This document shows, in pieces, positions 14,970 to 23,050 of a stretch of 64,000 nt of DNA; position 1 is the stretch's first letter; every line of letters starts with the position of its first letter. The translations under genes were made by a program, and so were the position numbers. Source of the DNA: Spartobacteria bacterium (GTDB taxonomy: Bacteria; Verrucomicrobiota; Verrucomicrobiia; Chthoniobacterales; UBA10450). Where the stretch lies: NCBI GenBank assembly GCA_003167555.1, contig PMSN01000024.1:1-64000 (forward strand), in the 5' to 3' direction. The notes beneath the pieces are model-generated. The model saw nothing but the letters and a program-made list of their open reading frames with translations, was not told where the DNA came from and did not search any database.

Positions 14970-17591
14970 ATGAGTTTCCAAAGCGCAGCCGACATCGAAG
15001 AGGCTCTCACATCCGGCGCGGTTTCCGTGCGCGATCTCTACGCGATCTGGGAACAGCGAGAGCCCGTGCCGGAGGTGATGCCGGCAAAAGGATCGGTCGC
15101 GGCAGGCGCGGACGCGCCTCACATCGCGTGGCTGCAGGAGAAGCTTTCGCTGGCGCATCAGTTCACGAAACGCGCGCTCGAGAAAGAGGAATTCCTTCTC
15201 GTCTGCGACATGGCGCGCGAGGCGCTTCGCCTTTTGCCCGACGCAGATCCAAACAAGCAAACGGAGCTGGTTCGCGTGCGGATCGATTATGCGCGGGCCC
15301 TGACTCGTCTGGGTTTTACGCGCGATGCCCGGCGCGAACTCGAACCGTGCGCCGGCGATTCCTTTCAACCGAAACTCGACCGGTCCCTGAAAGCCGACGT
15401 GCTTCTTCAGCTTGGACACATTGTGCGCGAGGAATCGCATCAAGCCGCATCTTCAGCGGAGCGTTTCCAGACGGCGGATGAAGCGCTGGATTTTTATCGG
15501 CGCGCACTCGCCCTGGAGCCCGAGCGATTGGAAGCGTTGGTCTCCACGGCCGCGGCGGCGTTCATCACTGGCGACCTCGGCCCGCGCCGGCTCGGCCAGG
15601 CCAAAGAGCAAGCGCGCCAAATTCTCGCGCTCACCGCGCAACGCGCCAGGAACCAGGCGCCGACGGTGGAAATGGTGCGGGCTCGCGCGATTGCCAGCGT
15701 GATCCTCGGCGACACGGAAGCTGCCGCGGAAAATTACGGCGCGCTGCGAAATGTCGAGGGAGTCAAGACGAGCGATCTCGCCGACGCCCGCTTCTATGCA
15801 CGCTACCTGGCCGAAGCGCTGGGCAAACCGCGCGATTTTTTCAAGCGCGCCTTTCCGCCGCTCCAGTTGATCGTTTTCTCCGGGCATTTGCCCGACCCGA
15901 CGAAAACGCCGGTGCGTTTCCCCGCCAGTTCCATCGCGTTGGTGCGCGAGCGATTGAAGAAAAAGCTGGCGGACGCGGACGCGCGCGTTGGGATGGTGAG
16001 CGCTTCGGCCGGCGCGGATTTGCTTTTCATCGAAGCACTCCGCGCGCGCGACGGCGATGTCCACGTGATCCTTCCATGGTCGCGCGACGAATTCCGCCGC
16101 ACGAGCGTGAAACCATTCGATTTCGGCGGCCGCGCTCCGCTCTGGACGCCGCTCTTCGACAAGGCGATGAAACACGCCGCGACGATCCGCACCATCGGAC
16201 AAGTCTACGAACCGGGCAGCCCGATCGGCTGGCAGTATTTGATGGAAGTCACGGCCGGGATTGCGCTCAACACCGCGCGCGCTTCGCGTCTCGATGTGCG
16301 GCCGATGGTGTTGTGGGATGGCCAGCCCGGCCGAGGCGCGGGCGGGACCGAATCATTCCTCTCGTTTTGGCAGAGCCAGCTGCAAGAGGAAGCCATCGTG
16401 GTCAAATTACCTCCCGTGCGCTTTGTGAAAGGAAAACGTTTCGTCCCGCGCAGCGAAGGCCGGCTGGAGCGAGCAATCACGCACCAGGAAGTGAAGAGCA
16501 TGCTCTTCGGCGACATCGTCGGTTACAGCAAGTTGACCGAGCACGTCATTCCCGAGTTCGTGGATATTTTCTTGAATCGACTCTCGCAACTGGCAGCGTG
16601 CAGCAAGCATCCGCCACGTCATCTCAATACCTGGGGCGACGCCATCTACGCCGTCTTCGATTTCGCGCACGAAGCCGGCGCCTTCGCTTTGGAATTGACG
16701 CAGATGATCAAGGAAGGCGAAAGCGATTGGCTGCAAAAAGGACTTTATTGGGAGGAGCGCGTCCCCGGCGAAGCGAAACCCGTGAAACGTCCGCTCAGCA
16801 TTCGCACTGCGCTCCACACCGGGCCGGTTTTCGTGCATTACAATCCCGTTTTGCGCCAGCTCGGTTTCACCGGCTCACACGTCAGCCGCGCGGCGCGGAT
16901 CGAGCCGGTCACAAAGACGGGCGAGGTTTTCGCGAGCGAGGAATTTGCGGCGCTGGCGGAATTGGATGCGGAGATCACGCGACGGAACGCGGGCGGAGCG
17001 GCCGGTACGGGTGAGGAAGGCGGCGCGCGTTTCGTCTGCGACTACGCCGGGAGCATGCAACTGGCGAAAAGTTATCCGGGGCGCTTCCGGATTTATCGCG
17101 TGTTGCCGAAACGAGTTTTTGCCATCGAGGAACTGGCGAAGACGGCGCACGACCTCTATCTCGTCGAGGCGCGCGCGCGCGGCGAAACGCGCGAGACGAA
17201 CGTGGCGATCCGGCCATGGGAAGAATTGCCCGAAGATTTGAAGGACGCGAATCGCGCGCAAGTCGCCGATATTCCTAACAAACTTCGCCGGCTCGGATAC
17301 GAATTGGCGCCGAGCCATGGCCTGCCCGCGTCGGCCATCAAAAAGACCGACGCGCAAATCGAAGCGCTCGCGATTCGCGAACACGATCGCTGGATGAACG
17401 ATCGGTTGCGGCACGGTTGGACGTTCTCGCTCGAGCGCGACAACCTCCGCAAACATCATCCGCTTCTGGTTCCGTGGGACGAACTCTCCGAAGTCGAGAA
17501 GGACAAGGACCGCGACACGATCCGCACTTTGCCGCGCCTCATTCAGAAAGCCGGCTTCCGCGTCAGAAAACTCGCCGAGCCGTCCGCGTAA
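14970..17591 (+). CDS. TPR / SLOG-like / class III nucleotide cyclase / RyR-domain protein
   Basis: 873 residues from ATG 14970 (an upstream in-frame ATG at 14913 would add 19 poorly coding residues). Residues 1-290 are helical repeats. About 300-480 is a Rossmann-like segment: VFSGHLPDPTKTPVRFP, VSASAGADLLFIEALRARDG, VHVILPWSRDEF, VLWDG, as in SLOG-type nucleotide-binding domains. About 505-700 is a class III cyclase with LFGDIVGYSKL and NTWGDAIYAVFD carrying the two metal aspartates, and HVSRAARIEP, where the usual Asn is Ser. The last ~85 residues (EHDRWMNDRLRHGWTF, HHPLLVPWDEL, EKDKDRD) match the RyR repeat domain. The protein likely makes or senses a cyclic nucleotide; its trigger is unknown. 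Confidence 0.8.
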   Translation: MSFQSAADIEEALTSGAVSVRDLYAIWEQREPVPEVMPAKGSVAAGADAPHIAWLQEKLSLAHQFTKRALEKEEFLLVCDMAREALRLLPDADPNKQTELVRVRIDYARALTRLGFTRDARRELEPCAGDSFQPKLDRSLKADVLLQLGHIVREESHQAASSAERFQTADEALDFYRRALALEPERLEALVSTAAAAFITGDLGPRRLGQAKEQARQILALTAQRARNQAPTVEMVRARAIASVILGDTEAAAENYGALRNVEGVKTSDLADARFYARYLAEALGKPRDFFKRAFPPLQLIVFSGHLPDPTKTPVRFPASSIALVRERLKKKLADADARVGMVSASAGADLLFIEALRARDGDVHVILPWSRDEFRRTSVKPFDFGGRAPLWTPLFDKAMKHAATIRTIGQVYEPGSPIGWQYLMEVTAGIALNTARASRLDVRPMVLWDGQPGRGAGGTESFLSFWQSQLQEEAIVVKLPPVRFVKGKRFVPRSEGRLERAITHQEVKSMLFGDIVGYSKLTEHVIPEFVDIFLNRLSQLAACSKHPPRHLNTWGDAIYAVFDFAHEAGAFALELTQMIKEGESDWLQKGLYWEERVPGEAKPVKRPLSIRTALHTGPVFVHYNPVLRQLGFTGSHVSRAARIEPVTKTGEVFASEEFAALAELDAEITRRNAGGAAGTGEEGGARFVCDYAGSMQLAKSYPGRFRIYRVLPKRVFAIEELAKTAHDLYLVEARARGETRETNVAIRPWEELPEDLKDANRAQVADIPNKLRRLGYELAPSHGLPASAIKKTDAQIEALAIREHDRWMNDRLRHGWTFSLERDNLRKHHPLLVPWDELSEVEKDKDRDTIRTLPRLIQKAGFRVRKLAEPSA

Positions 17592-17657
17592 TTTTTTCTT
17601 TCGCGCATTCGCCGTTTCCGCACTTGTCATGGCGCACTGATTGCTCGATATCGCACG

Positions 17658-18422
17658 ATGCAATTTTCCGTCGTTCGGATTCTTCTCGTGCTTCAAGCGT
17701 TGTTGCTCAGCGCCCAGGCCGGGAACAGCGTCGTCAATCTTTCGCACTACGATTTGATGCGGGTGGACTTCGCCGCGATGAAGCGGGAGGGAGTCGTCGG
17801 CGTGATTCACGAAGCCACCTATCCGCGCTTCGATCGCGATTCCTATTATGGCCAGCGGCAAAATGCCGCGATGCGCGCCGGCCTGCTCTGGGGCGCCTAT
17901 CACTTCGGCGACGCCACCGATCCCATTCGTCAGGCCGAACATTTTCTCAGCGTCGTCTCCTCGAACTGGCGCGGCCCGGGAATGCAGCCAAGCGGAGTGT
18001 TGCTCGTCCTCGATTTCGAAAAGAATGGGCATTATCCCGGCGGCACGATGAGCGCCGCTCAAGCCGCGCGATTCGTCGAGCGCATCAAGCAGCGGACCGG
18101 AAAATATCCCGGCGTTTACGGGAGCGAGAATCGGCTCCGCGCCGTGCTGAGCGATTCGAAAGCGAGCGCGGCTGACAAGCGCGTCCTCGGGAATTGCTGG
18201 CTCTGGATCGCCAATTATCATTACGAGCCGCACGCCAGCTCGCCGTGGAATCACTGGCGGATGTGGCAATACACCGGCGACGGCAAATGCGATCTGCGCC
18301 CGCGCTCCGCGTATCCAAAGAGCGTGGCCAACATCAGAAACGCCGAGCGCAATATTTTCCGCGGCAGCGACGCCGCCCTCGCCGCCTTCTGGGAAGAAAA
18401 TTCCTGGCAACCCTCCGAATAG
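17658..18422 (+). CDS. Glycoside hydrolase family 25 (lysozyme-like) secreted muramidase
   Basis: 254 residues with signal peptide MQFSVVRILLVLQALLLSAQ. The mature domain follows the GH25 barrel: VVNLSHYD at the first strand, GVIHEAT on the second, WGAYHFGDATDPIRQAEHF, the catalytic pair in VLVLDFEKNG (Asp and Glu separated by one residue), GVYGSENRL and WIANYHYEPH, and WRMWQYTGDGKCD at the end. GH25 enzymes cleave the beta-1,4 bond of peptidoglycan. Whether it acts on the cell's own wall or on competitors is not visible. It follows the cyclase gene on the same strand after 66 bp. Confidence 0.85.
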   Translation: MQFSVVRILLVLQALLLSAQAGNSVVNLSHYDLMRVDFAAMKREGVVGVIHEATYPRFDRDSYYGQRQNAAMRAGLLWGAYHFGDATDPIRQAEHFLSVVSSNWRGPGMQPSGVLLVLDFEKNGHYPGGTMSAAQAARFVERIKQRTGKYPGVYGSENRLRAVLSDSKASAADKRVLGNCWLWIANYHYEPHASSPWNHWRMWQYTGDGKCDLRPRSAYPKSVANIRNAERNIFRGSDAALAAFWEENSWQPSE

Positions 18423-18435
18423 CTCCTCTCTCTAA

Positions 18436-18470
18436 TTGGGCGTTCGGTGTTGGGCGTTGGACGTTCGGCG
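18436..18470. repeat. Degenerate heptanucleotide tandem tract (TTGGGCG family)
   Basis: Five consecutive 7-mers: TTGGGCG, TTCGGTG, TTGGGCG, TTGGACG, TTCGGCG. The tract begins 14 bases after the stop of the GH25 gene. The 7-nt period is strict while the units vary. Confidence 0.75.
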
Positions 18471-18529
18471 TTTTCTTCGTCCATCGTTTCCGCTTGTGGC
18501 GCGTCATCAAGCGGCGGTAATCTGAAACC

Positions 18530-18781
18530 GTGAAAGCTATCGGTGGCGGCATGCTCGGCGCGCTCATGATCGTGCTCGCGTTTCTCGCCGGCGCGCGCTG
18601 GAGCGAATTGACCAAGAACGCCTCGCCTCCTTTTGCCCGCTACGAAATGCACGTCGGCGCCGACGGCACCGTGACGCGAATGGATCGCGTAACCGGCCAA
18701 CTCCACATGGTCACCACGACTGGTGCCGGCGACGTCCCCGAGCGCTTCGTCGCCCCCACCGTCGCCCCCGCCAAACCGTAA
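18530..18781 (+). CDS. Small single-pass membrane protein, function unknown
   Basis: 83 residues with GTG start; no ATG gives a full signal. A membrane helix covers residues 4-22 (IGGGMLGALMIVLAFLAGA) followed by an external domain with YEMHVGADGTVTRMDRVTGQ, a pattern seen in many small proteins of unknown role in which a conserved R-x-D-x-x-T-G segment precedes a short tail rich in V, A and P. No operon partner: the next gene begins 240 bp downstream, after a palindromic repeat and a heptamer tract. Confidence 0.6.
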   Translation: MKAIGGGMLGALMIVLAFLAGARWSELTKNASPPFARYEMHVGADGTVTRMDRVTGQLHMVTTTGAGDVPERFVAPTVAPAKP

Positions 18782-18810
18782 CGCGAAGTGCGCCGGGGTC
18801 CGGCTGCCTT

Positions 18811-18961
18811 GGGGAGCGCAGGCTGCTAGCCTGCCGCATTCGGCAGCCTGCCGAATGCAGTTGCGCGAAGCGCACCGAGTAGTGGCGTGACCAGCCGACT
18901 CCGCGAAGAATCTGTTCGCGGCAAGCTGCCGCGAACTGCAGGCTGGCAGCCTGCGCTCCCC
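18811..18961. repeat. Long palindromic intergenic repeat, copy B
   Basis: GGGGAGC at 18811 and GCTCCCC ending 18961, with outer arms GCAGGCTGCTAGCCTGC and GCAGGCTGGCAGCCTGC. Inner hairpins are GCATTCGGCAGCCTGCCGAATGC and TTCGCGGCAAGCTGCCGCGAA, written here without spacers. It follows the stop at 18781 by 29 bases and runs directly into the heptamer tract at 18963. Confidence 0.85.
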
Positions 18962-18962
18962 A

Positions 18963-18997
18963 ATTCGAAATTCGAGATTCCGCATTCGACATTTTCT
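18963..18997. repeat. Degenerate heptanucleotide tandem tract (ATTCGAA family)
   Basis: Units ATTCGAA, ATTCGAG, ATTCCGC, ATTCGAC, ATTTTCT. It lies in the leader of korA, 27 bases before its GTG start, and is directly joined to palindromic copy B. Confidence 0.75.
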
Positions 18998-19023
18998 CCC
19001 TTGCCCGATATGGTCTCCCTCAC

Positions 19024-20976
19024 GTGAATCCGCCTCCTGTCCTGCCACAAACCGATGCCGCCAACGGCGCTCCTGCCGCTGCCAATCCGCCATCGGACCG
19101 CGCCGATCTCCGCCCGGAAAGCATCAACGACGCCGTCATTCGCCTCGCGGGAGATTCGCAGGACGGCATTCAAAGCGCCGGCGCTTTCCTCGCGCGCCTC
19201 GCTGGGCGCAGCGCTCAAGACGTCATGACCTACATGACGATTCCCGCCACCATCTCCGGCGGTCCGTCGATTTTCCAAGTCCGCATGGGCACCGGCGAAG
19301 TCCTCTCCGCCGGCGACGAAGCCGATTTTCTCGTCGCGTTCTATCAACACAGTTACCAGGACCACATCGGCTGTTTGAAAGAAGGCGGCGTCCTCCTTTA
19401 CGATTCCGACAACGTCGAGCCCGACCTCGACGACAAGCGTTTCGTTTACGTCGGCGTGCCGATCACGGGATTGACCGTCGAAGCGCTCGGCGGAACAGCG
19501 AAGGACAAAGGCAAAAACATTTTCATCCTTGGTCTGATCGCGAAAATTTTCCATCTCGATGTCGACAAACTGAAAGCCCTCATCACGGAAAAATTCGCGG
19601 GCAAAGACGAGAGCATCGTCAACACCGCGTTGATGGCTTTCCAGGCCGGCTACGGCTACCCCGTCGGCAATGTCCTGACGAAGCAGTATCGTTTTGAGCC
19701 GCACGTTCCCAAAGAGGGCGAGCGCGCGCAGATCACGATGGACGGCAACCAGGCGCTCGCCTACGGCTTGATCGCCGCCGGGGTGCGCTACGGCGCTGGT
19801 TATCCCATCACCCCGTGGTCGTCGGTCATGGAAATATTGCGGAGCGAGCTCCCGAAATACGGCGGGCTCTTTGTGCAGGCCGAGGACGAACTCGGCGCAG
19901 TGTCTTTGGCGCTCGGCTTTTCTTTCTCCGGTTATCTCGCTGTCACAGGCAGTGCCGGTCCCGGCATTTCGCTCAAGACCGAAGCAATCGGTTGGGCGTC
20001 CATGTCGGAGATGCCGCTCATCATTATCAACGTGCAGCGCGGTGGACCGAGCACGGGTCTGCCCACGAACGTCGAGCAGAGCGATCTCTTTCAAGCCATT
20101 TTCGGCGGGCACGGCGACAGCCCGCGCGTCGTCCTGGCCGCATCAACGGTGGAAGATTGTTTCTACATCGCGATCGAAGCGGCCCGCATCGCACGCAAAT
20201 ACAGCACGCCGGTTTTTATTTTGAGCGACACCTCGCTGGCGACGCGAATCGAAGCGTTCGGCGAGCCGGAGCTGAAAGATTTGATGATCGATCCGACGCT
20301 CGATCTCACGCCGCGCCCGGTCGGCTTCAAGCCCTATGCGGTCGATCAGATCACGCAACATGTTCCGCCCGGCGCGCGCATGCTCGATGGAAAATATCCG
20401 CTCATCTCCGGACTCGAGCACGACGAGATGGGCCATCCGACCGGCAGCCCGAAGTTGCACATGGCCATGACGGCGAAACGCCGCAACAAATTGCGAAAGC
20501 TCGCCGAGGAAATCCCGGCGCCCGAGGTCTATGGCGATCAGCTTGGTGACACGCTGCTCGTCGGCTGGGGTTCCACTTACGGGCCGATCCACGACGCGGT
20601 GAAACTTGCGCGTGAAAATGGCGAGAAAGCCGGCGCGCTCCATCTGCGGCACGTCCACCCATTGCCGAACGGCCTCGAAAAAGTCTTCGCAAAATTCAAA
20701 CGCATCGTTGTCGTCGAAATGAACGACCAGGGCGTCTACGGTTTCGGCCAGCTGGCCACCATTCTCCGGGCGCGTTTCTGCGAACCGAAAATCGAAAGCG
20801 CTACCAAGACTGACGGTCTCACCTTCCGCGTGAAAGAAATTCTCGAACGCGTTTTCGAAGGGCGCTCCTTTGCCGCCAGGAAAATCCCGCGCGAAGGCAT
20901 CCCCACTGTTCACACTGACACCTCACCTGAGAACGTGAAGTCCTTGAAAGAAGTCGTCCCGCAAGGAGTCGGCTAA
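19024..20976 (+). CDS. korA: 2-oxoacid:ferredoxin oxidoreductase, fused gamma-alpha subunit
   Basis: 650 residues from a GTG. The first ~200 residues are the gamma (domain III) part: VIRLAGDSQDGIQSAGAFLA and GGPSIFQVRMGTGEVLSAGD. The alpha part follows from about residue 245: YGAGYPITPWSSVMEILRSE, ELGAVSLALGFSFSGYLAVT, GSAGPGISLKTEAIGWASMS and NVQRGGPSTGLPTNVEQSDL, all signatures of 2-oxoglutarate/2-oxoacid:ferredoxin oxidoreductases. With the beta subunit downstream it decarboxylates a 2-oxoacid to the acyl-CoA and reduces ferredoxin, in either direction. 2-Oxoglutarate is the likeliest substrate; the symbol rests on fusion type and order. No delta (ferredoxin) subunit is present. Confidence 0.88.
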   Translation: MNPPPVLPQTDAANGAPAAANPPSDRADLRPESINDAVIRLAGDSQDGIQSAGAFLARLAGRSAQDVMTYMTIPATISGGPSIFQVRMGTGEVLSAGDEADFLVAFYQHSYQDHIGCLKEGGVLLYDSDNVEPDLDDKRFVYVGVPITGLTVEALGGTAKDKGKNIFILGLIAKIFHLDVDKLKALITEKFAGKDESIVNTALMAFQAGYGYPVGNVLTKQYRFEPHVPKEGERAQITMDGNQALAYGLIAAGVRYGAGYPITPWSSVMEILRSELPKYGGLFVQAEDELGAVSLALGFSFSGYLAVTGSAGPGISLKTEAIGWASMSEMPLIIINVQRGGPSTGLPTNVEQSDLFQAIFGGHGDSPRVVLAASTVEDCFYIAIEAARIARKYSTPVFILSDTSLATRIEAFGEPELKDLMIDPTLDLTPRPVGFKPYAVDQITQHVPPGARMLDGKYPLISGLEHDEMGHPTGSPKLHMAMTAKRRNKLRKLAEEIPAPEVYGDQLGDTLLVGWGSTYGPIHDAVKLARENGEKAGALHLRHVHPLPNGLEKVFAKFKRIVVVEMNDQGVYGFGQLATILRARFCEPKIESATKTDGLTFRVKEILERVFEGRSFAARKIPREGIPTVHTDTSPENVKSLKEVVPQGVG

Positions 20977-20987
20977 TGAAACCTTTT

Positions 20988-21062
20988 GTCATCCCGAGCG
21001 AAGCGCAGCGAAGTCGAGGGACCCCGTCGATTAACGTGCGACTCCCTTTCCTACCTTCCTAA
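20988..21062. repeat. Dispersed TCATCCCGAGCGAAG-type element
   Basis: The korA-korB spacer starts with GTCATCCCGAGCGAAG, AGTCGAGGGACC. Related openings occur at 22082 (GTCATCCTGAGCGTAGCC) and 49111 (GTCATCCCGAGCCGCGC). Such elements are scattered in many bacterial genomes; a role is not known to me. Confidence 0.5.
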
Positions 21063-21079
21063 TTAAAATCCTTTTCCAA

Positions 21080-22066
21080 ATGAGCACCGAAAACACACCC
21101 ACCAACGGTTCCGCCACCGCCACCGCCACCGCCACTCCGCCTGACGCCACGCTGGATTTCGTCCGCGAAAAACTCACCAAGAAAGCCATCACCGCCGATC
21201 ACCCCACCTGGTGTCCCGGCTGCGGCGACTTCGCCGTGCTCGCTTCCTATTACAAAGTCATCGAGAAACGACAGCTCGAGCACGAGAAGATCGTCACCCT
21301 GGCCGGGATCGGTTGTTCCTCGCGCTTCCCGTATTTCGTGAACGGCTACGGCGCGCATTTCATTCACGGCCGCGCCGTCCCGCTCGCCTCCGGCATCAGC
21401 CTGGCCCGGCCCGACCTGCACGTCTTTCTCTTCGGCGGCGACGGCGACGGCTTCTCCATCGGCGGCAACCATCTCAATCACGGCGCGCGCAAGAACATCA
21501 ACATGACCTATTTCATCATGGACAATTTTGTCTATGGGCTGACGAAAAAGCAGACCTCGCCGACGTCGCCGATTGGTTTCAAATCGAAGACCGACCCGAC
21601 CGGCGCGATCGACCAGCCGGTCAATCCGATGAAACAGCTCATCTGCGCCGGCGCCACGTTCGTCGCGCGCACGCACGCCACGCAGGTCAACCACATGGTC
21701 CAGATGATCGAGCGGGCGATGGATCACCAGGGCTTCTCCGTCATCGAATGTCTGAGTGAATGTGTCGAATTTTTCCCCGGCGCCTTCGACTCCGCGAACC
21801 CGCGCAAAGGCGGCGCCTTCGCGTTGATCGACGAAAAGAAATGGGACAACACCCCCGAAGACGAACTCCGCCACGACGTCACCGACGAACTGGCTGCGTA
21901 TAAGCTGGCCCAACTCCCGTTCCCCGGCGTGTTCGGGGTGTTTTATGAATCCGATCGCCCGACAAAAAACGCGCTCGAGAAAAAATGGATCGACACCACC
22001 CGCGAAAAGCTCGGCAACCCGACTGATCTCCAGCTACTCCAGAAGACGTTCGATCGCATGAAATGA
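21080..22066 (+). CDS. korB: 2-oxoacid:ferredoxin oxidoreductase, beta (TPP-binding) subunit
   Basis: 328 residues. The start has a threonine/alanine/proline-rich lead of ~25 residues, then HPTWCPGCGDFAVLASYYKV with the conserved Cys-x-x-Cys of the beta subunit. GIGCSSRFPYFVNGYGAHFI and HGRAVPLASGISLARPDL follow, then the thiamine diphosphate motif GGDGDGFSIGGNHLNHGARK ending at the conserved Asn. YGLTKKQTSPTSP is the usual loop after it. It forms the active heterodimer with the upstream korA product; 103 bp and a dispersed repeat lie between them. The TPP site is fully conserved, so the enzyme should be active. Confidence 0.9.
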   Translation: MSTENTPTNGSATATATATPPDATLDFVREKLTKKAITADHPTWCPGCGDFAVLASYYKVIEKRQLEHEKIVTLAGIGCSSRFPYFVNGYGAHFIHGRAVPLASGISLARPDLHVFLFGGDGDGFSIGGNHLNHGARKNINMTYFIMDNFVYGLTKKQTSPTSPIGFKSKTDPTGAIDQPVNPMKQLICAGATFVARTHATQVNHMVQMIERAMDHQGFSVIECLSECVEFFPGAFDSANPRKGGAFALIDEKKWDNTPEDELRHDVTDELAAYKLAQLPFPGVFGVFYESDRPTKNALEKKWIDTTREKLGNPTDLQLLQKTFDRMK

Positions 22067-22118
22067 CAACGCGTTTCGTGTTGTCATCCTGAGCGTAGCC
22101 GAAAGGATCTCGGGTTTA

Positions 22119-22240
22119 GGGGAGCACAGGCTGCTAGCCTGTTGGTTTCGGCTGCTAGCCGAAACGGCTTTGTCCGGGTAGTGCGCGCGTCTCGCGTGCT
22201 GGTCCCGGCGTCTCGCCGAGACGAACTTTTAGGCCGTTGC
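22119..22240. repeat. Palindromic intergenic repeat, copy C (partly degraded)
   Basis: Starts as the other copies with GGGGAGC and ACAGGCTGCTAGCCTG, then GTTTCGGCTGCTAGCCGAAAC. The right half instead carries CGCGCGTCTCGCGTGCTGG and GGCGTCTCGCCGAGAC, which resemble the arms of copy D, and the terminal GCTCCCC is missing. It looks like a hybrid or a decayed copy. It sits between the convergent korB and parE-like genes. Confidence 0.7.
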
Positions 22241-22241
22241 C

Positions 22242-22553
22242 TCAACCAACTTGGCCGATGCGTTTCTGCAGTCGACGCGGATGCCGCCGCCCGTGGAAGA
22301 TCGCCAATATCCAAACCTCTTCTTCTCGAATGGTGTAGTAAATGCCGTAAAATTTGAACCGGTGTATTGGCGCCCGACGCACGCCGGCAAATCGGATTCG
22401 ATGATGCAAAGCAGACTCGCCTAGCGCACGAACGGCGCGATCTACTTCGTCCAAAAATTCATCGCCCAAGCCTGGCCGGCGTTGCTCATACCAGATTGCG
22501 GCGTCGAGCGCGTCTTGCTCAGCGAGGGGAAGTTTTCTGACGACCAAACTCAC
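22242..22553 (-). CDS. RelE/ParE-family toxin
   Basis: 103 residues with the fold order of the ParE/RelE superfamily: an N-terminal helix EQDALDAAIWYEQRRPGLGD, then EFLDEVDRAVRALGE, the strand pair HRIRFAGVRRAPIHRFKFYG and IYYTIREEEVWILAIFHGRR, with the usual basic end HPRRLQKR. ParE toxins inhibit gyrase and RelE ones cleave mRNA; the WYEQRRPGLGDEF stretch favours the ParE-like branch. It sits 14 bp after its antitoxin gene on the same strand, the normal order for this type II module. Confidence 0.85.
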   Translation of the reverse strand: MSLVVRKLPLAEQDALDAAIWYEQRRPGLGDEFLDEVDRAVRALGESALHHRIRFAGVRRAPIHRFKFYGIYYTIREEEVWILAIFHGRRHPRRLQKRIGQVG

Positions 22554-22567
22554 CTGTCACGCCAAAG

Positions 22568-22807
22568 CTAAAGCGTAGGCGGATGAAGGCGCTCGCGGAC
22601 GCGCTCGATCATGCCATCCCAAGGTTCCAGCAATTCGGGATGTGCCAGAGCCAGCTCGCGGCGGCGAACGACCTCGGCCTCTTGCTCCTCGCTTAGTTCG
22701 TCCGGCTCATCGCCAAGCAATTCGCGCCGATTTTCCTCGAACCAAACTGCTAGTCGCTGCCGTTCTTCGGGCGTCAGTCCAAGAATTGCGCTTTCCAGTT
22801 GTTCCAC
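22568..22807 (-). CDS. Putative addiction-module antitoxin
   Basis: About 79 residues from the GTG at 22807, chosen because AGGA lies eight bases upstream; GTG 22813 or TTG 22831 are alternatives. The core LTPEERQRLAVWFEENRREL and DELSEEQEAEVVRRRELALA match the short acidic antitoxins of the pfam09720 addiction-module family, whose C-terminal helix wraps the ParE/RelE toxin. The sequence WDGMIERVRERL near the end likely forms the toxin-binding helix. Autoregulation through the toxin-antitoxin complex would be expected, though no operator is obvious. Confidence 0.8.
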   Translation of the reverse strand: MEQLESAILGLTPEERQRLAVWFEENRRELLGDEPDELSEEQEAEVVRRRELALAHPELLEPWDGMIERVRERLHPPTL

Positions 22808-23050
22808 GCTCACAGTCCTGCACTCTACCAAATCCGAGCCATCCGGCGAACGAGAAATTTTTCCGCCAAGCTTCTTTACAGTCGGCTCCTGGCGGAAAAG
22901 CTAAGGCGTATCAGGTCCGCTTCGCGGCGGTGCAAGAGCAGGCACGGCGTTTTGAAACTCGGTCGCTGCCCGCGCTCACTCGCTCCTACCCTCGTTACTA
23001 ACGCCAGTCCGGCTCGGACCCTTCTATGTCGCTCATCCCATTCGCTCCAT

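Noticed and set aside
16875-18410. A 511-codon minus-strand frame opposite the cyclase-RyR and GH25 genes
   Set aside because: It spans two genes with recognised domains and an intergenic gap; composition is that of an antisense shadow.
18826-20112. A 428-codon minus-strand frame opposite korA
   Set aside because: It begins inside palindromic repeat B and runs opposite a fully conserved enzyme.
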